A stretch of DNA of 16,111 nt from positions 1 to 16,111 of the forward strand of contig DKEU01000227.1 in NCBI GenBank assembly GCA_002452635.1, in the 5' to 3' direction. The notes beneath the pieces were generated by a model. That model did no database searches, was not told the origin of the DNA, and saw only the letters and a list, made by a program, of their open reading frames with translations. Shown here piece by piece: positions 13,616 through 16,111 of this stretch (its first letter is position 1; each line of letters starts with the position of its first letter). The translations under genes were made by a program, and so were the position numbers. This DNA is from Desulfovibrionaceae bacterium UBA6814. GTDB taxonomy: Bacteria > Desulfobacterota > Desulfovibrionia > Desulfovibrionales > Desulfovibrionaceae.

Positions 13616-14001
13616 GCCCACCGCAGCGGTCCGCCGCGCCCAATTCCTACCCGCCCGCTTGTGATTGATTGCACAGGCGGCCCGGCGCGTCCAACCCCGC
13701 GCGCGCACTCTCCACTTCGCCCGGGGCCGCCCCTCGGCCGGCGCATTCCGCAACCTGGCCGGCGGGATAGTCCTTGCATCCTTGCCTAGAAGCATGTATG
13801 GCTTGGATGTTTGCTCTCCCTACTGCCCTTGCGGCCTGCGGGGAGGCCATCACGACGCTGCCCCGCGGGGGAGTGCGCGGTTGCCGAAGGGCCTTCAGCT
13901 TTTTTCGGCTCCGCCCGCTCCGCAGGGTTCAGATATCCTGAAAGAAAATGCTGCGCCCGGGCATGATGCCCGGGAAGTTCCGGCCCTTGCGGCCGAAACG
14001 C
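13616..14001. other. Non-coding stretch between the fez operon and the apr promoter
   Basis: I see no convincing gene here. A plus-strand open frame at 13665-14027 has erratic composition and no ribosome-binding site. The stretch holds several inverted repeats, the clearest a perfect 19-bp palindrome at 13956-13974, and a short GCCGAA/TTCGGC hairpin at 13883-13909 whose 3' arm contains a T run. No strong terminator for the fez operon is visible. Confidence 0.6.
13956..13974. repeat. Perfect 19-bp palindrome upstream of the apr promoter
   Basis: CCCGGGCAT, central G, ATGCCCGGG: a perfect 9-bp inverted repeat centred about 40 bp upstream of the -35 element. It has no T run on either side (AAGTTC follows), so it is either an activator/repressor site or an mRNA 3'-end hairpin of the fez transcript. 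Confidence 0.55.
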
Positions 14002-14031
14002 TTGACAGGGTCCGGGGGGCTTGTTAATTAT
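14002..14031 (+). promoter_or_regulatory. aprB: Predicted sigma70 promoter of the apr leader/operon
   Basis: A perfect TTGACA (14002-14007) followed by an 18-base spacer and AATTAT (14026-14031), with TAATTA in a 17-base reading. Transcription would start near 14038, about 310 bases before aprB. The Rex-like operator overlies the -10. Confidence 0.65.
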
Positions 14032-14038
14032 CTCACAA
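14021..14038 (+). promoter_or_regulatory. Rex-like operator over the apr -10 element
   Basis: TTGTTAATTATCTCACAA fits TTGTKAA-N4-TTMACAA at 13 of 14 defined positions (left arm perfect, right arm CTCACAA). It covers the -10 and the start site, the classical position for repression. A matching site lies at the sat2 promoter. From memory, Rex control of sulfate-reduction genes is known or predicted in Desulfovibrio. Confidence 0.65.
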
Positions 14039-14273
14039 TCTGTGGGCGGAATTATTCTAACCAACTGGAATTCATCGGATTAGATTCATGACCATGCTGC
14101 GACCCAGCTCCGGCCTTCACGGCGCATTCGCCCCCGCACTGGGGGCGGGCGCAGGGTGTTGCGCCGGACGCCGCTGGCGCGGCATGGCCGCTTCCGCTAC
14201 GCCGAGCCCGTCCAGGGGCGTCGCGTAGCCCGAAAGAAAGCAGGGCTCCCCCCTCCGGGTCCCTGCTTTTTTT
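14038..14273 (+). ncRNA. Candidate structured leader RNA or small RNA upstream of aprB
   Basis: A promoter at its start and an intrinsic terminator at its end would define a transcript of about 235 bases. Inside are a 7-bp hairpin CGCCCCC/GGGGGCG (14129-14147), a GCGGC/GCCGC hairpin, and a 7-bp GCTACGC/GCGTAGC pairing closing near 14228, just before the terminator. It could be an independent small RNA or an attenuated apr leader. It does not match 6S RNA, SRP RNA, tmRNA or RNase P by any motif I could see. Confidence 0.35.
14237..14273 (+). terminator. Intrinsic terminator/attenuator in the aprB upstream region
   Basis: AAAGCAGGG (14237-14245), a 15-base loop, CCCTGCTTT (14261-14269), with seven T residues (14267-14273). 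The stem is a perfect 9 bp. It lies between the Rex-controlled promoter and aprB, 74 bases before the start codon, so either it attenuates apr transcription or aprB has another promoter in 14274-14334. Confidence 0.85.
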
Positions 14274-14347
14274 GCTCTCCGTCGCGCCCGGGGGAGAGCC
14301 ATAGTTGTGGGGTTAACATCTAACACACCATACGTGGAGGATTGACT

Positions 14348-14842
14348 ATGCCGACTTTCGTTGATCCCTCAAAGTGCGATGGATGCAAGGGCGGCGAGAA
14401 AACCGCTTGCATGTACATCTGCCCGAACGACCTGATGATCCTGGATCCGGATGAGATGAAGGCCTACAACCAGGAGCCGGATGCATGCTGGGAGTGCTAC
14501 TCCTGCGTGAAAATCTGCCCCCAGGGCGCCATCACCGCTCGTCCGTACGCCGACTTCGCCCCCATGGGCGGCACCTCGATCCCCATGCGGTCCTCCGAGG
14601 ACATCATGTGGACCATCAAGTTCCGCAATGGCAGTGTGAAGCGCTTCAAGTTCCCCATCCGCACCACCCCGGAAGGCTCCATCAATCCCTTCGCGGGCAA
14701 GCCTGAGCCCGGTGATCTCGAGACCGAACTGCTGTTCACCGAGACCGCGCTGAAAGCCCCCAAGGAAGCCCTGGGCAAGAAGTTCGACATCACCGATAAC
14801 GACAAGTCTCAGTGCTGGATGGACGTGCCCTGCGGCGCCTAG
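14348..14842 (+). CDS. aprB: Adenylylsulfate (APS) reductase beta subunit, ferredoxin-like
   Basis: A 164-residue iron-sulfur subunit of dissimilatory APS reductase, a cytoplasmic enzyme that reduces APS to sulfite and AMP. Two [4Fe-4S] motifs are complete: Cys10, Cys13, Cys21 and Cys25, and Cys47, Cys50, Cys53 and Cys57 (CWECYSCVKICP). The unusual loop between cysteines of the first motif (CDGCKGGEKTACMYIC) is a hallmark of AprB. The C-terminal tail, which wraps round AprA, is present and the length is normal. ATG 14348 is chosen because GGAGG lies eight bases upstream; a TTG two codons earlier is less likely. It precedes aprA by 55 bp. Electrons are expected to come from the Qmo complex, which is not in this window. 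Confidence 0.98.
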   Translation: MPTFVDPSKCDGCKGGEKTACMYICPNDLMILDPDEMKAYNQEPDACWECYSCVKICPQGAITARPYADFAPMGGTSIPMRSSEDIMWTIKFRNGSVKRFKFPIRTTPEGSINPFAGKPEPGDLETELLFTETALKAPKEALGKKFDITDNDKSQCWMDVPCGA

Positions 14843-14897
14843 TGCGGGCTTGGCTAAAAAACACGCTTAACCCTCAAGAATTTCAAGGAGCAATCAT

Positions 14898-16111
14898 ATG
14901 CCGATGATTCCCGTGAAAGAGAAGGCCAAGGGCGTGGCCATTGCCGAGCCCGAGGTTGTTCAGCACGATGTTGACATCCTCATGGTCGGCGGCGGCATGG
15001 GCACCTGCGGTGCGGCCGTCGAGGTCATGGCTTGGACCAAGAAGTTCTGCCCCGATGCGAAAGTGATGCTGGTGGACAAGGCCGCCCTGGAGCGCTCCGG
15101 CGCCGTGGCGCAGGGCCTGTCGGCCATCAACACCTACCTGGGCAAGAACGATGCCGACGACTACGTGCGCATGGTCCGCACCGACCTGATGGGCCTGGTC
15201 CGCGAAGACCTGATCTTCGACCTGGGCCGCCACGTCGACGATTCCGTGCACATGTTCGAGGAGTGGGGCCTGCCGGTCTGGTGCAAAGACGAGCAGGGTC
15301 ACAACCTGGACGGCGCCCAGGCCAAGGCCGCCGGCAAGTCCATCCGCACCGGCTCCGACCCCGTGCGCTCCGGCCGTTGGCAGATCATGATCAACGGCGA
15401 GTCCTACAAGTGCATCGTGGCCGAGGCCGCGAAGAACGCCCTGGGCGAAGACCGCTACATGGAGCGCATCTTCATCGTGAAGCTGCTCCTGGACGCCAAC
15501 ACCCCCAACCGGATCGCCGGCGCCGTGGGCTTCAACCTGCGCGAGAACAAGGTCCACATCTTCAAGGCCAACTGCATGCTGGTTGCCTGCGGCGGCGCCG
15601 TGAACGTGTACCGCCCCCGGTCCACCGGTGAGGGCATGGGCCGCGCCTGGTACCCGGTGTGGAACGCTGGTTCCACCTACACCATGTGCGCTCAGGTCGG
15701 CGCCGAGATGACCATGATGGAAAACCGGTTCGTCCCCGCCCGCTTCAAGGACGGTTACGGCCCGGTGGGCGCCTGGTTCCTGCTCTTCAAGGCCAAGGCG
15801 ACCAACTACAAGGGCGAGGACTACTGCGCCACCAACCGCGCCATGCTGAAGCCCTACGAGGATCGCGGCTACGCCAAGGGCCACGTGATCCCCACCTGCC
15901 TGCGCAACCACATGATGCTGCGCGAGATGCGCGAAGGCCGCGGTCCCATCTTCATGGACACCAAGACCGCCCTGCTGACCTCCTTCGCCACCATGACCCC
16001 GGCCCAGCAGAAACACCTCGAGGCCGAGGCCTGGGAAGACTTCCTCGACATGTGCGTTGGTCAGGCCAACCTGTGGGCCGCCACCAACTGCGCCCCCGAG
16101 GAGCGCGGCTC
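14898..16111 (+). CDS. aprA: Adenylylsulfate (APS) reductase alpha subunit, 3' end outside window
   Basis: The frame opens at ATG 14898, with AAGGAG seven bases upstream, and runs to the right edge without a stop, giving the first 404 residues of a protein usually about 660 long. An N-terminal FAD-binding motif, MVGGGMGTCGAA (from residue 29), is followed by VDKAALERSGAVAQGLSAIN and, further on, MMENRFVPARFKDGYGPVGAWF, both typical of AprA flavoproteins in the fumarate-reductase/succinate-dehydrogenase family. AprA carries the FAD that forms the sulfite adduct from APS; AprB passes it electrons. It is co-transcribed with aprB, from which it is separated by 55 bp holding only the ribosome-binding site. 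Nothing unusual is seen in the part present. Confidence 0.98.
   Translation, partial: MPMIPVKEKAKGVAIAEPEVVQHDVDILMVGGGMGTCGAAVEVMAWTKKFCPDAKVMLVDKAALERSGAVAQGLSAINTYLGKNDADDYVRMVRTDLMGLVREDLIFDLGRHVDDSVHMFEEWGLPVWCKDEQGHNLDGAQAKAAGKSIRTGSDPVRSGRWQIMINGESYKCIVAEAAKNALGEDRYMERIFIVKLLLDANTPNRIAGAVGFNLRENKVHIFKANCMLVACGGAVNVYRPRSTGEGMGRAWYPVWNAGSTYTMCAQVGAEMTMMENRFVPARFKDGYGPVGAWFLLFKAKATNYKGEDYCATNRAMLKPYEDRGYAKGHVIPTCLRNHMMLREMREGRGPIFMDTKTALLTSFATMTPAQQKHLEAEAWEDFLDMCVGQANLWAATNCAPEERG

Noticed and set aside
13764..13777. Possible sigma54 promoter (GG then TTGC with 10-base spacing)
   Set aside because: Only the GG/GC pairs and TTGC match; the rest of the -24 element does not, and no gene follows at the expected distance.
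13883..13909. GCCGAA/TTCGGC hairpin with a T run as a possible fez terminator
   Set aside because: The T run lies inside the 3' arm and loop rather than after the stem, and the stem is only 6 bp; too weak to annotate as a terminator.
13665..14027. A 120-codon plus-strand open frame between fezC and the apr promoter
   Set aside because: It has no ribosome-binding site, an irregular composition, and runs through the palindrome and the promoter; likely chance in GC-rich DNA.
14038..14273. Considered as 6S RNA, SRP RNA, tmRNA or RNase P RNA
   Set aside because: No conserved loop, tRNA-like end or long end-to-end pairing of those RNAs could be found by eye.

Overview
The window is GC-rich (strongly G/C at third codon positions) and carries dissimilatory sulfate-reduction genes: a bacterial-type ATP sulfurylase, a second divergent ATP sulfurylase, and aprBA for APS reductase. 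With an Aquifex-type aconitase and a ferrosome-type P-type ATPase operon, this points to a sulfate-reducing bacterium of the Desulfovibrio group (Desulfovibrionales). No tRNA, rRNA, CRISPR array, insertion sequence or phage gene was seen.

Left half (about 1-8180) is mostly minus strand. At the left edge a PilZ (c-di-GMP) protein on the plus strand ends convergently with, and overlaps, a 60-residue membrane protein. Then, reading leftwards from 8181, come sat1, a strong terminator, a protein joining a chorismate-mutase-like N-terminus to a degenerate EPSP-synthase-like body, a small coiled-coil protein, an aconitase, a spacer with three successive hairpins, and a PpiD/SurA-type periplasmic folding factor.

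Centre (8182-8744) is a divergent, partly AT-rich promoter region between two unlike ATP sulfurylase genes. The rightward gene, sat2, has a sigma70-type promoter with a Rex-like operator at the predicted start site. It is followed 12 bp later by a 116-residue protein of unknown function and then a terminator.

Right half (10555-16111) is plus strand. A promoter with an overlapping Fur box drives three tightly packed genes: a small membrane-anchored protein, a P1B-type ATPase whose TM4 motif is Ser-Cys-Ala instead of Cys-Pro-Cys, and a small protein repeating the ATPase's GRIR-type N-terminal domain ahead of membrane segments. This matches, from memory, the three-gene fezABC operon that builds ferrosomes (membrane-bounded iron storage organelles) in Desulfovibrio magneticus. 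Next is a 730-bp spacer with a promoter, a Rex-like operator on its -10 region, a structured transcript region and a perfect intrinsic terminator, all upstream of aprB and aprA (aprA runs off the right edge).

Biologically, Sat activates sulfate to APS and AprBA reduces APS to sulfite. The two Rex-like sites suggest that sat2 and aprBA share redox (NADH/NAD+) control. The Fur box suggests that the ferrosome operon is induced by iron limitation. The most interesting points are the fez operon lying between sat2-orf116 and aprBA, the terminator inside the apr leader, and the aroQ/EPSPS-like pseudo-enzyme.
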